A stretch of 64,000 nucleotides of DNA from Nepenthes gracilis (lineage: Eukaryota; Streptophyta; Magnoliopsida; Caryophyllales; Nepenthaceae), in contig BSYO01000024.1 in NCBI GenBank assembly GCA_033239525.1, positions 2,046,001 to 2,110,000 on the forward strand, read 5' to 3'. The translations under genes and the position numbers were made by a program. The notes below the pieces were generated by a model, which saw only the letters and a list, made by a program, of their open reading frames with translations, made no database searches and was not told the origin of the DNA. Of the stretch, positions 36,561-46,707 are shown in pieces; position 1 is the first letter of the stretch; every line of letters begins with the position of its first letter.

Positions 36561-36862
36561 AAAAATTTTTGAAAAAAAAAAATCTTTAGGTTATTTGAAA
36601 AGCTTTGTCAACCATGCTCTAATTCTATTATCTTGAGCTTCTCTCTAACACGGTGCAGACTAGTCTCTTGAATTTTACACGATTTTTCGATCAGAGATTT
36701 ATAATTTTTCAAATGATTAACAATTTGACCAAATATTTCATATAGTAGAAAATTGGTGCAAGGTAAAAGTTAAAAATATCATTAATAAAATAAATTTAAA
36801 AAATAAAATTAAAGAAGTTAGGAAATTTGAGAATGATTTTAATATGCTCATAATCAACTTTG
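36561..36862. other. Palindrome loop, left part
   Basis: AT-rich sequence between the left arm and the retrotransposon. With 41086-41189 it makes up the original loop of about 400 bp. A diverged internal echo (ctcataatcaactttgta versus ctcataatcagctttttt) is present. Confidence 0.5.
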
Positions 36863-36867
36863 TAGCT
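36863..36867. repeat. Left target-site duplication TAGCT
   Basis: Five bases before the left LTR, matched by TAGTT at 41081-41085 after the right LTR (one mismatch). Length and position fit Ty3/gypsy integration. Confidence 0.55.
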
Positions 36868-37365
36868 TGTTATGATCCCTTATATTTTTCCTTATATTTT
36901 CTCTTTTCTCATTTTTCCCTTGGTTTGTTTTTTTATTCCTTCAATTAGTTGTTAGTTGTTAAGTTGCCTTTCTCCAACTGATTTTGTTACTTTAGTGCTT
37001 AATGTATTATAAATGTACTGGCGATGGAAGGAATGGAATTAAGAAGTGATTTCCGGAATTCTTTTCCCTCTCCCACTCTCTCTCTCTCTTTGTGGTTTCC
37101 CTCTCTCCCTCACCCTCTTTCCCTCTTTCCCTCGTGCGCACCCTCTCTCTTCTGTCCTCCTCTGCATTTCTCTCTGTATCTCGGCACTCTTCATCTCACC
37201 GCCATCCCTCCCTCACCTCGATCTCTATTCTCTCTACCTCGGTATTCCCCTCTCTGCTTCTCCCCCAGCATCTCGTCGCCACTTCTCCTCTGCCGATCTT
37301 CCCTTCCGCTTTCAATATAATCATCTCGTCGGCGATTGCCCGTCAACACCGTGGCGCTCGTATCA
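36868..37365 (+). repeat. Left LTR (498 bp)
   Basis: Starts tgttatgatccc, ends gctcgtatca. TATA box tataaa at 37008-37013, followed by a strongly CT-rich leader (37065-37320). By eye it is about 95% identical to the right LTR over the first 250 bp. Confidence 0.9.
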
Positions 37366-37384
37366 AATGGTGCTTTCATTGAGA
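37366..37384 (+). other. Putative primer binding site
   Basis: aatggtgctttcattgaga directly follows the left LTR, where minus-strand priming starts. The matching tRNA was not identified. Similar tggtgctttcattg segments follow LTRs of some other plant Ty3/gypsy elements. Confidence 0.4.
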
Positions 37385-38540
37385 CAAACGCAGAGGAGAT
37401 CGAAGAACGAGCTCTCGAAGCGCTCGAAGGGGCCATCGCCGACCTGGCCAACACGATGAAGGCCCTCCAACGTGCTAACGACAGATTGAGCGCCACCCTG
37501 GCTACAGTGGTTTCCAAAACAACACAACTCTGGTCGTCCTTCACTGAAATCAACTCGTCTATCACCGCAATCCGCCAATCGCTCCACCGAATCGAGCACA
37601 ACACTAACCGGTCAGTGGCTTTCTCACCTTCTGTGTTTTCTTCCGCCTTTACTTCCCATCTTCCAGTTCCAATTGAGCCACATCTTCACTTTTTCCAACC
37701 TGCAAATCCCCAACCTGCAATCCCTTCCTTCACTAGCTCCATACCACCTCAACTCACTATTTCTGCTTCCACTGCCACAGAATAAATTCGGCACTCCCGC
37801 ACTACCTACGTCGACCGACTGTACATCCCTCTGGGTCTTTGACCTCATCATCGATTACGGCTTCCACCCCTGACCATTCTCTCCAGACCGCCATTACCAG
37901 TTCTGCCTCCACCAGGGCAACAATCCGGCGAACCTTCACTGAAATTTCTCTCTTATTGTCTCGCGTCGAGAAACAATTCGTCAAACCACCATGGCTACCA
38001 TACCTTGCTTCATTCGTCTCACCTTCGACTGAAACCCCTGATTCCCAAATCGCTAAGCCACATACTGCCTCAACTTTGCCAAATTCCCTTACTCCACACA
38101 GCTTTCTACCCGAACAGTTGGTGGAGAACTTAAACCCAATAGATTTGGACTCGGAGGGTGAAGGTGGTCAGATTCTCGTTCCACTTACAGAGTCTGACTC
38201 CAATGAGGATGAATTCCCAACAGAACCGTTTCAAAAAACAGTTCATCAGCCACTTCCTGTGTTGGAGGATGAACACTTGCTACCTTCAACAGTGGGTATT
38301 TCTAGCACTCAACGTTTGAGAGAAATTGCAAATTCCATGGGTTTTCAGTCCAACCAGGAGGTCTTTCGTGATGTTATGATCCTGACGCTCCTGAGGGTGA
38401 TTACGGAAAAGAATGAACAGGAAGTAGAGATTGAATACACTGACCGACACCTTGCCCCTCTTATGCTTATTCACGACCAACTCGTGGTAATGCCGCAATC
38501 TCAGTGCAGACATCTTACTCCTCTTATGCATATTTGAGGT
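37385..38540 (+). pseudogene. gag-like region, broken
   Basis: An acidic, Glu/Ala-rich frame (AEEIEERALEALEGAIADLA) reads through to a TAA at 37783-37785. It contains coiled-coil-like heptads and SITAIRQSLHRIE. A second frame, 37839-38537, continues with Ser/Thr/Pro-rich and acidic sequence (LDSEGEGG, TESDSNEDEF) to TGA. This arrangement fits a gag N-terminus with a spacer, shifted in frame. No zinc knuckle is seen. It could alternatively be an unrecognised captured sequence. Confidence 0.5.
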
Positions 38541-38639
38541 CTTCTCACCCCTAAACTGCTGAATGGCCCAGTCATCATAACCCCTTTTTACTTCAAGAAT
38601 GAAAGAATTAGGAGGGGAACTGGGATTCATGGGCCTCCA

Positions 38640-38741
38640 ACTGGTGGATCATTTACTGGTGGATGCGTATTTGTGGGTTCATTTACTGGTGGATCATTGG
38701 CTGATAAGTTTGGCAATACAAAGACCTTTCAACTAGATGCA
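38640..38741 (+). pseudogene. Captured plastidic glucose transporter fragment A
   Basis: Encodes GSFTGGSLADKFGNTKTFQL followed by DA. This is the loop between membrane helices near the N-terminal third of the plastid-envelope glucose transporter (pGlcT, sugar-porter family, ADKFGRTxTFQLDA). The 16-bp phrase tcatttactggtggat occurs twice 30 bp apart (38649 and 38679), a small internal duplication. The joint to PPR sequence is at about 38,741. Confidence 0.72.
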
Positions 38742-39737
38742 GATCTTTATTCTTATAAAGTAATGATTAGATGGTATTTTTTAAATGAGTTATACTCCGA
38801 AACAGTCCAGTTTTACAACTGTTTGAGAAAATGCCTCAGAGAGAACGATGATATTGTTTTCTCTATTGTATTGAAAGCTTGTTGTGAGTTGAGGGATATT
38901 GAAGAAGGGAGGCAGGTACATTGCAATGTTATTAAAATGAAGCGGCTTGATGGTTTTGTTTTAACCAGTTTGGTAGATATGTATGCAAAGTGTGGAGAGA
39001 TCAAATGTGCTGAGGAAGTGTTTAATGAAAGTACTGATGGCAATGTAGTTTCTTGGACTTCCCTAATTGTGGGGTAAGTGCAGAATGACTGTGTTGAAGA
39101 GTCGGTGATTTTGTTTAATAGAATGAGAGATGGGCTGGTTGCAGGTAATCAATTTACACTGGGGAGCTTAGTAACAGGTTGTGGGAAATTAGGAGCTTTG
39201 TATCAGGGGAAATGGCTTCATGGGTTCGTGATTAAGACTGGAATTAGTTTAGAATCCTTCCTCGCCACAGCTCTTTTAGACATGTATGTCAGATGTGGGA
39301 ACGCCATTGATGGTCGTTCTGTATTTGCTTGTTTCTCAGAAGCTGATCTTGTCTCATGGACTGCAATGGTCATTGGGTACACGTAGTTGGGCCATCCCAG
39401 CAAGGCTTTGAAGTTGATGGTTGACAAGAGGTGGATTGGTATCTTGCCAAATTTTGTAACAACTGCAAGTATTCTTTCAGCATCTGCACAACTTGGACAT
39501 CTCAATATGGGTAAAACAGTTCGCTGCCTTGCCGTAAGGCTCAATTTAGAGGAAATCGCGGTAAAAAGTGCTCTCTTGGACATGTATGCAAAATGCCATG
39601 CCATTGGAGATGCTCGGTATTTATTCGACTCAATTCTCGAGAAGGATGTCGTTGCTTGGAATTCCCTGATTTTAGGTTATTATCAAAATGGATACATTTC
39701 TTATGCCCTGCAACTATTTCATCGAATGATTACTGAA
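38742..39737 (+). pseudogene. Captured PLS-class PPR gene fragment
   Basis: About 330 codons of a pentatricopeptide repeat protein of the PLS type, RNA-binding proteins of mitochondria and plastids. Visible repeats end in VDMYAKCGEI, NVVSWTSLIVG, LLDMYVRCGNA, DLVSWTAMVIGYT, LLDMYAKCHAI and DVVAWNSLILGYYQNG. From memory the nearest match is Arabidopsis At2g03380. Two in-frame stops break it: TAA at 39075-39077 where relatives have Tyr, and TAG at 39384-39386 where they have Gln. The reading frame is otherwise continuous. Start and C-terminal parts are absent, so this is a passenger fragment, not a gene. Confidence 0.9.
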
Positions 39738-39901
39738 TCTGATGTTGCAGCCTGTGCCTTAGTAGGAGCGGCAAATGTTTTTGATATTGCTACTGCATCA
39801 TCATTGATGGATAAGCAAGGATGAAAAAGTCTACTGATCACAAATTTCTCGGGAATGGTTGTTTCAATGTTGCTGTTGTCTTTGTCCTTCACATGGAAGG
39901 T
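39738..39901 (+). pseudogene. Captured glucose transporter fragment B
   Basis: Encodes SDVAACALVGAANVF, then SSLMDKQG, a TGA stop (39822-39824, where the family has Arg) and [26 protein letters not shown]. This is the conserved membrane-helix region of pGlcT-type transporters near residue 400, far downstream of fragment A. The bases 39871-39901 are repeated at 40351-40381. Confidence 0.82.
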
Positions 39902-40350
39902 GAGCGGTGATCATCACCGTAATGTATGCATCATACCTGTCCCAGCACACAGAACAAATCCTGCTAGTGCTGCCATGTGTGGAATGAAAATTATGTCTGT
40001 TGGAACTGATGCTAAGGGGAACATTAATATTGAAGACTTGATAAAGGCTGTTGAAGCAAATAAGGACAATCTGTCTGCTCTCATGGTTACATATCCTTCA
40101 ATTCATGGAGTTTCTGAAGAAGGAATTGATGAGAGTTGTGAAATAATTCATGATAATAGAGGTCAAGTTTACATGGATGGAGCGAACATGAATGCACAGG
40201 TTGGTCCGACTAGTCCGGGTTGGATTGGAGCAGATGTTTGCCATCTTAACCTCCACAAAATCTTTTGCATTCCACATGGTGGAGGAGGTCCTGGAATGAG
40301 ACCCATTGGAGTGAAGAAACACTTGGTGCCTTTTCTGCCATCACATCCTG
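39902..40350 (+). pseudogene. Captured glycine decarboxylase P-protein fragment
   Basis: About 150 codons of the mitochondrial glycine cleavage P-protein (GLDP), open throughout. Conserved segments: [79 protein letters not shown]. The pyridoxal-phosphate lysine in LNLHK is present and followed by Ile where Thr is usual. Only the C-terminal half of the PLP domain is included. The reading frame runs on into transporter fragment C, so 39855-40427 is an open 190-codon fusion of transporter and P-protein sequence. Confidence 0.93.
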
Positions 40351-40520
40351 TGCTACTGTCTTTGTCCTTCACATGGAAGGTTCTGGCACCCTATTCTTGT
40401 CCTATTACAGTCCTCAGAACTGTTTAATATGTGCTATCCTTTTCCCTCGGCGCTGGGCCAGTGCCTGCACTACTACTTTCGGAGATTTTTGCCTCTAGAA
40501 TACGAGCAAAAGCCGTTGCT
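40351..40520 (+). pseudogene. Captured glucose transporter fragment C
   Basis: Encodes [15 protein letters not shown], then TVLRTV, a TAA stop (40425-40427), then VLSFSLGAGPVPALLLSEIF and ASRIRAKAVA. This directly continues fragment B in the parental transporter, so B and C were contiguous before the P-protein piece entered. The sugar-porter P-E motif (PxLLLxEIF) is recognisable. Confidence 0.85.
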
Positions 40521-40584
40521 GAGTTTCATCTGGCCCCTCTCTTGATCAACCTTGAGGATAAGGTTTTCGTGATGGAGAAGGCAA
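40521..40584 (+). pseudogene. Polyprotein tail and polypurine region
   Basis: Encodes FHLAPLLINLEDKVF, like the last residues of Ty3/gypsy Pol (LEDKV). It is followed by gatggagaaggcaa just before the right LTR, a weak purine-rich tract. This ties the captured genes to the interior of one retrotransposon. Confidence 0.55.
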
Positions 40585-41080
40585 TGTTAAGATCCCTTAT
40601 ATTTTTCCTTATATTTTCTCTTTTCTCATTTTTCTCTTGGTTTGTTTTGTTATTCCTTCAGTTAGTTGTTAGTTGTTAAGTTGCCTTTCTCCAACTGATT
40701 CTGTTGCTTTAGTGCTTAATGTATTATAAATATACTGATGATGAAAGGAATGGAATTAAGAAGTGATTTCCGGAATTCTTTTCCCTCCCCCTCTCTCTCT
40801 CTCTTTGTGGTTTCCCTCTTTCCCTCACCCTCTTTCCCTCTTTCCCTCGTGCGCACCCTCTCTCTTCTGTCCTCCTCTGCATTTCTCTCTGTATCTCGAC
40901 ACTCTTCATCTCACCGCCATCCCTCCCTCACCTTGATCTCTATTCTCTCTACCTCGGTATTCCCCTCTCTGCTTCTCCCCTAGCATCTCGTCGTCACTTC
41001 TCCTCTGCCGATCTCCCCTTCCGCTTTCACTATCATCATCTCGCCGGCGATTGCCCATCACCACGATGGCGCTCGTATCA
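40585..41080 (+). repeat. Right LTR (496 bp)
   Basis: Starts tgttaagatccc, ends gctcgtatca. TATA box at 40725-40730. Differs from the left LTR mostly by single-base changes. Confidence 0.9.
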
Positions 41081-41715
41081 TAGTTGGTCGCTAATAATAA
41101 ATAAAATAAAGAAAGCCTACCATTAACTGTACCATTAGTTAAGCTATTGAGAAAACACGACAAATTTTATCCGATAGAGTTTGAAATAGACTAATTATGT
41201 GTATTTATAAGTTATTAGAATTGTTTTTAAAAATATTCTCAATTCGTAATTATTTTTTTTTCAAAATTAAAAAAAATCGTTATTACCCATTTAATTTTTA
41301 CAGATTTTATAAATGATATCACAATTGAAGGTTTGGTATAATGTGAGTATCTAATCCAGTCAATCGAGTGGGCATGGCCCCATGGATGTACATAGTAAGT
41401 CGGTTTTTAATCTTTTTAGTAAGTTTTAATTTAAAAATTCTTCAAAATCATTAAAAGATATGATTATCACAAGCTATAAATAAAAAAAATTTACTATAAG
41501 ATATTATATTGAATAAAAAACCCATATAATTTTTATGGGTGTCTAAGTTGGAGCAAGTGAGAATGGCTTATTTTGTTCCAATTTGAAAGAGTAGTAGGCC
41601 ATTAATGACTCAAGAAAGAAGGAAAATACGGGAAAAAATAAAATAAAAAAGGTGGCTGTCTTAGAGATAAGTTCAAGATTATTAAATAAATCTTTAGGGC
41701 ACTCCTTGAAATAAT

Positions 41716-42249
41716 ATTTGATACGTTTTGGGATTCGAATTTTAGACGGATCTAGATTTCTATTTCAAATTTCATTACTTGGTTGACTTGAAACACACGA
41801 TTCCGATCGAGGTTTTCAAAAACTTAAAACCTGTGCATCATAAATAATACAGGAGAGTCAGATTACCTATGGAGATTGATCCTCAATAGGCTCTTCGACA
41901 CTCAAGTCAGAAAAATCTTTTTCCATATCAAAGAAAGTTGTAAAATAAAAAGTTTGTCTGTATTTGTTTTTTTTTTTTTTTATGGATCTTTTGTTCTTGT
42001 ATTTTATTGAGTGAGAATATGTCCCCCTATTCTATCTATGAGAGTATCATTTTATAATGTTGAGACCGTTTCTGATAATGCTTGTCTGTTTTGCCCATTT
42101 ATATCTACTCATGTAACTACCTTTAGATTAGAATGGACGGTTTCAGATCTAACATCATAGATAGAGTTACCAATTACAAGCTGAATTGTAAATTGAAATT
42201 AACAGCAGCTAAAAATAAGTATAGGGTTATTTTTTTATTGGGACTTTTT
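41716..42249 (-). mobile_element. Insertion in the right palindrome arm
   Basis: Begins near tgatacgttttgggattcg and carries aaaacctgtgcatcataaat and cttcgacactcaagtcag. Both have counterparts in the block 55944-56200 (tgatacgcccc, gaacctgtacaccataaatt, ttcgacactcaaattag). Read on the minus strand it would end CGTATCA, like an LTR 3' end. The other end is not precise. Confidence 0.45.
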
Positions 42250-42388
42250 ATTTAGGTCAGTCCAATGTTAACCATGCCTTAAAATAAGTAAAAAGAAAAT
42301 GAAAATAGGATAAAAAATAAAAATACATTTATCAATAATTAAAAAAAATTGTACACTTATCATACCGAATATCTTTAATTAATCTAAT

Positions 42389-43328
42389 TTTTGCGTTCCA
42401 AATTTCGGCCTTCGTACAATGACGATTTGTGATGGCATCACGCACCTGTCAGAGTGCCCTGGCGGACGGAACCCGTGGCAACACAAATATATGAGTGTGA
42501 AAAGGTGAAGAGAGGGAGAGAAGCACATCGGAATTTATGTGGAATGACTCCCCTTGAATGAGAAAAAAAAACCACGAGGCTCAAGGCCTGGAGAATATTT
42601 TACTATGGATGGAAGAATTACAAGTACAAGTCACAGGATTATTCTCTCTTCCTTCCTGAGTCTTCTTCGAGAATTTTTCCCCGTTCTCTTTTTTCAGTGT
42701 TCTAGTTGGATATTTATAGTGGGATATTTATCCCTTAAGAGGAGTCCACGTGGTTGCTGGTGCACGCTGGGAGACTATCCACCTACTCTGCTGATTGGCT
42801 CATGCTGTGTCAGGCACGCTGGCTTGTGTAGGGAGGCCAGCCGCCGGCGCTGCTGATTGGGCCTTATTGTGTCAGGTGTGCTAGCTCGTGATGTCAGCCT
42901 TGAAATGACAAGGCATGCCCTAAGCGTCATTATTTACTATGCAGGTGGCGCGTCGCAGAGGTTGCGTGCTCCTTGGTAACAGTGAAGTCCCTGAGTTGAC
43001 GATCTCGGCCGTCCTGAAATAGCTATCGTCGTTAAGCTGCATATCTGGCCCTTTCCCAAGTCCGCAAACTCACTGAGAGAGAGATACTTCCGGGCACAAA
43101 CTGTACTTTTGATCAGTGAAGGATCTCTAGTTCCTCGTGGAATGTTCTCAGGCTGTCACGTCAAGCATCGACCTCTTGGGTCAATTCAGGCTCATAGGAG
43201 CGTTGATGTCCTCAGGCTTTTTTGTGCTAAAATAGGGTCTCGGTCAGATTAGTTCCCTAGGCCATTTGGACCTTACGTTCGTCCTTTTGGGCCGTGCTTT
43301 ATGGGCCTCGGGATATTGGGACCCATCA
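42389..43328 (-). mobile_element. Target-duplicated insertion, probable solo LTR
   Basis: Flanked by ctaat at 42384-42388 and 43329-43333; the left arm shows the uninterrupted sequence. On the minus strand it opens TGATGGGTCCCAATATCC and has a TATA-like actataaatatcc near 42705-42725. A similar start (TGTTGGGTTCCAATACCC) opens the Tat-lineage LTR at 61365. It lacks the usual CA at the far end, so the assignment to LTRs is probable, not certain. Confidence 0.55.
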
Positions 43329-44099
43329 CTAATAAAGTTTATTTATTAATTATTATAACTCCCTTATTTATATCAAATTAGTTAAAATTTTCTCCATTTT
43401 TTTTAATAAAATAGTGTCTATTAACTTTTTATGCTAAAAATTAAAAATATAAAATTTTTGTCCTGATTAAAAAAAAATTCCTAGAATTGTTGGACTTCAA
43501 ATTGCATGACTTTATGGTTATTTTAATTCAAATTACACAGGAGTTTCTCTTTGGTTATCTTAGGCAGATTCACACTTTATTTGATAGGATCATTTGCCCT
43601 AAAAAATTATTAATATATATAATTTTTAAATATTAAAACTTAAAATTTCAATCTTTTTAGAAATTTTTTATTGACCTACACTGAATAAATATAGATATCC
43701 TTGTACTTTTTTCATAAAATTTACTAAAATTTAAGTAATTAAACAGATTATCAAATTATCATATTATTTTATTTAGTTACCAAAAAAAGGATAAATTGAA
43801 ATACATTTCATGCCCTACCATTTTTTTTACTTTATTTTTGAATAATTTCCTTTATAAATTAAAATAAGCATAACAATACTTATATATATATATATATATA
43901 TTTAATTTTTTAAAAGCTGAATAGAGCCACATCCTTTACAAAGTCGGTGCAATTGAACTTCATGCATTAATTTGGTAGTTCTATGGATATGTTTTAAAGT
44001 AGACTTTTTCAACCATGCGAAGTAAAACTCTTGAGTAAAGTGCGAGTATGCTTTGTTGCACGAGTCTACTTACCAAATCAGCTTATAAAGTACGAATGA

Positions 44100-44645
44100 T
44101 ACGACATCTTTATTTCAAATTAACTCTTAAAATTATAATTTATTTTATTTAAAAAGATCAAAATACAGGTATTTTTGACGTTTTCTTCAACTTTAATAAT
44201 AACAGTATCATTCAGATCATCCGTGACTTTCTATTTAATAAAAATTAGGTTTGGGACGTTAGCCATCGGCCTTAATATGAATAATACAGTATCTCTATTT
44301 CAGATTGACTTTTGAGATTGTAATTTATTTTATTTAAAAAGATCAAAAATACAGATATTTTTGACATTATCTTCAACTTTGATAACAATAGTATCACTTA
44401 GATCATCTACAACTTTCTATCTAATAAGAATTTGGTTTGGAACGTTAGTCATCCCCCTTAATATGAATGATCTGGTACCTCCATTTTAGATTTACTCTTA
44501 AGATTATAATTTCTTTTATTTAGAAAGATCAAAGTATAAGTATTTTTAGCATTATCTTCAACTTTAATAATAACAGTATTATTTATATCATCTGTAACTT
44601 TCTATCTACTAAGAATTAGCTTTGGGATGATAACTATCCTTCTTA
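44100..44645. repeat. Three-copy tandem repeat, 184-186 bp unit
   Basis: Copies begin near 44101, 44286 and 44472, each with tttattta(a/g)aaagatca, (t/c)ttcaactttaataataaca and gactttctat-like segments in order. Non-coding, AT-rich, about 80% alike by eye. Confidence 0.85.
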
Positions 44646-46702
44646 ATCCTTCTATGGTTTGTTCGGCTTTGGCTTGTTAGTCTTTTGGCTCTCCTTTTGG
44701 TTTTATTTTTTTGAACTCTGTGTATTTTGATGCAGAATTTTCATCAGTTTTTGTAATTAGTTTATTTTGACTTCTTTATAAATTTTTGTACTTCTGAAAT
44801 CATTGTATGCATAAATTTTTTCTAATAAAATAAAATATTACTTACTTATCAAGAGAAAAAGACATTAACCGGGCCTATTTAAACGATGTGGTGCTTCACC
44901 CATCTGATTATTTCAACGAATTCATAAAGAACATATAAATAAAAGAAATATCACATCATTTTAAAGTATTTTGAAAGCATTAATTATAAATTCTTGCTCT
45001 ATATTAAGCAAAATCCACAATATCAATTCTTGCTCTATATTAATTCTTTTGTTCGGTTTTAACTTCAATCCAAAGTAAGTTTAATTTAAAATTAATTTTT
45101 TAAAATTAGATTGGCTGCAGAAACTTAAATCTTAAATCTAACCTATCAAATTCAATATCCTTTAAAAATATAAGTAATTTTTTAATATTTTTTTATATCG
45201 CTTTAATACTAACACGGTTACATATCTACTTCTCTATGATTGTCAATTTGTCTTTAAGTTATGAGTACCCGATGTAGTTTAATAATGATTTATGACTCAT
45301 TATTGGTTATGAAAAATAAATAATAAATTAAGTGTCAATGATTTACACATACTTTAAAGCAATCCACTTATCCATCCATGTAGGAATTGTTCCCGAGAGA
45401 AGGGGCCATGTGCCACGGCCTAAATTAAACGATCACGATTTACAGATACTCTTTCTTAATTTTTATTTAAAAATAAAAAAATAAAAAATCATCCGAACAT
45501 TAAATTTACAATCGAATGGCCACAGTTGCGGCTGAGAGTCCTGAGCTCCTTGGTTCTCTTGGTGCCCTAGATTTCAATTAGTAGGAAAAAAAGGACTGTC
45601 TCTTCCCAATTTTAAAATATAGTAGATGACCAATAAATAATTATGATGAAAAATAAGTATAAAGGAAAAATTAAAGACAAAAAAGAGAGTCCATTTATAC
45701 AACGTCATGGGGGAACCGAATATGTAGTGTGAGAGCCAAATGTTTGACTTATTAGAATTATCTTATATAATATGGTATATATTTAATAATTTATTATTAT
45801 AATTAAATATTATAATTTTATACGATTTAATTATATTTTATTAAAAAAATTATTTTTTAATATGTCTGATATTTGATAAGAAATAGGCTATAAATAATTG
45901 AGAAATCATATGCATTTTTACTCTATATAATTTTGATTGATATGCTTATCATTTGGCAAAATTATTTCTCAAAATCACTGATTGTTATAAAAAGAGTTAC
46001 TCTCATTTTCATTCGGTCTTAAGCTAAATCCCAAGTCTCAACGTTTGAGACCTAAGCCACAAAATAGGGGCACAAAATAGTAGCTATTTTTATAGTAGAA
46101 AAGGGCCACAAAATAGGCCATTTTAAAGGAAAAAAAAAAAAAGTAGTCAAATGATTAAAGAATTTTAGTTAATGAAATAGACAATCAGACTCTGATTGAT
46201 AAGATCAATTCGTAATCAATGTACAACGATTGAGATTCTATCGGGAAGGAACGCTCAACTAACGTTCAAAGCGCACCTCTCGAGAGTCCATTCTAATATA
46301 TTTGAAAATTGAATTCAACCTTCGAATATAGATGTTAGTTTTGGGTATATTTTAAATAAAATCAATCCAACCTGACCCGATGAAATATAGGTCATTCAGA
46401 TTGCAAGTTTGTGGATAAATATAAAACAATCAAATTGTTATATCTGAAATGAAAAAGAATTAAGAATTTGTTTAGACGGTTGGTCAACCGAATATCCGAT
46501 TGGCCGGATTGTCAAAAAAACAAGAGGCTGAGGCACCTAATGCTCGATAGAAAATTAAACAGGTATTAAATTCTGATGAGTAGTAACATGAATAGATGAA
46601 TAAATGGTCATATTAAACATGTATTTGCACAATCAAATGATAAGTATTAAGCTATAAACAATTATAATCTTGTACAACAATTGGATTATTTTGATTCCAA
46701 CT
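44646..46702. other. AT-rich intergenic DNA
   Basis: No gene seen. 44650-44850 ends in a T-rich stretch with gaactctgtgtattttgatgc and aataaaataaaata, suggestive of a LINE 3' end, but no coding part is present. Confidence 0.45.
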
Positions 46703-46707
46703 AACAT
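46703..46707. repeat. Target-site duplication AACAT (left)
   Basis: Identical to 55328-55332 on the other side of the element. This proves that 46708-55327 integrated as one unit. Confidence 0.95.

Larger units (their letters stand above)
36868..41080 (+). mobile_element. Gene-capturing LTR retrotransposon
   Basis: A 4.2-kb element bounded by near-identical LTRs (36868-37365 and 40585-41080). Each begins TGTTA and ends CGCTCGTATCA. Internally it has, in order: a primer-site-like segment, a gag-like region with a stop and frameshift, captured fragments of a glucose transporter, a PPR protein and glycine decarboxylase P-protein, and a short tail FHLAPLLINLEDKVF that resembles the C-terminus of Ty3/gypsy polyproteins (FPxFxLEDKV). 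No protease, RT or integrase is present, so it must have moved with enzymes supplied in trans. Captured pieces are all sense and without introns, which points to RNA-mediated capture, as known for maize Bs1. Confidence 0.88.
41190..43730 (-). repeat. Right arm of the large inverted repeat, with insertions
   Basis: Pairs with 35460-36560 in inverse orientation in three segments: 41190-41715, 42250-42388 and 43329-43730. The two gaps hold inserted sequence absent from the left arm. Without them the arm is about 1.06 kb. Gap edges were placed by comparison with the left arm. Confidence 0.78.

Noticed and set aside
37024..37320. Leu/Ser/Pro-rich frame at the start of the gene-capturing element (also 40738-40983)
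   Set aside because: It is the CT-rich leader of the LTR and occurs identically in both LTRs.
37839..38537. Considered as a fourth captured host gene
   Set aside because: No host protein family was recognised, and position right after the gag-like N-terminus makes a gag spacer more likely. It remains open.
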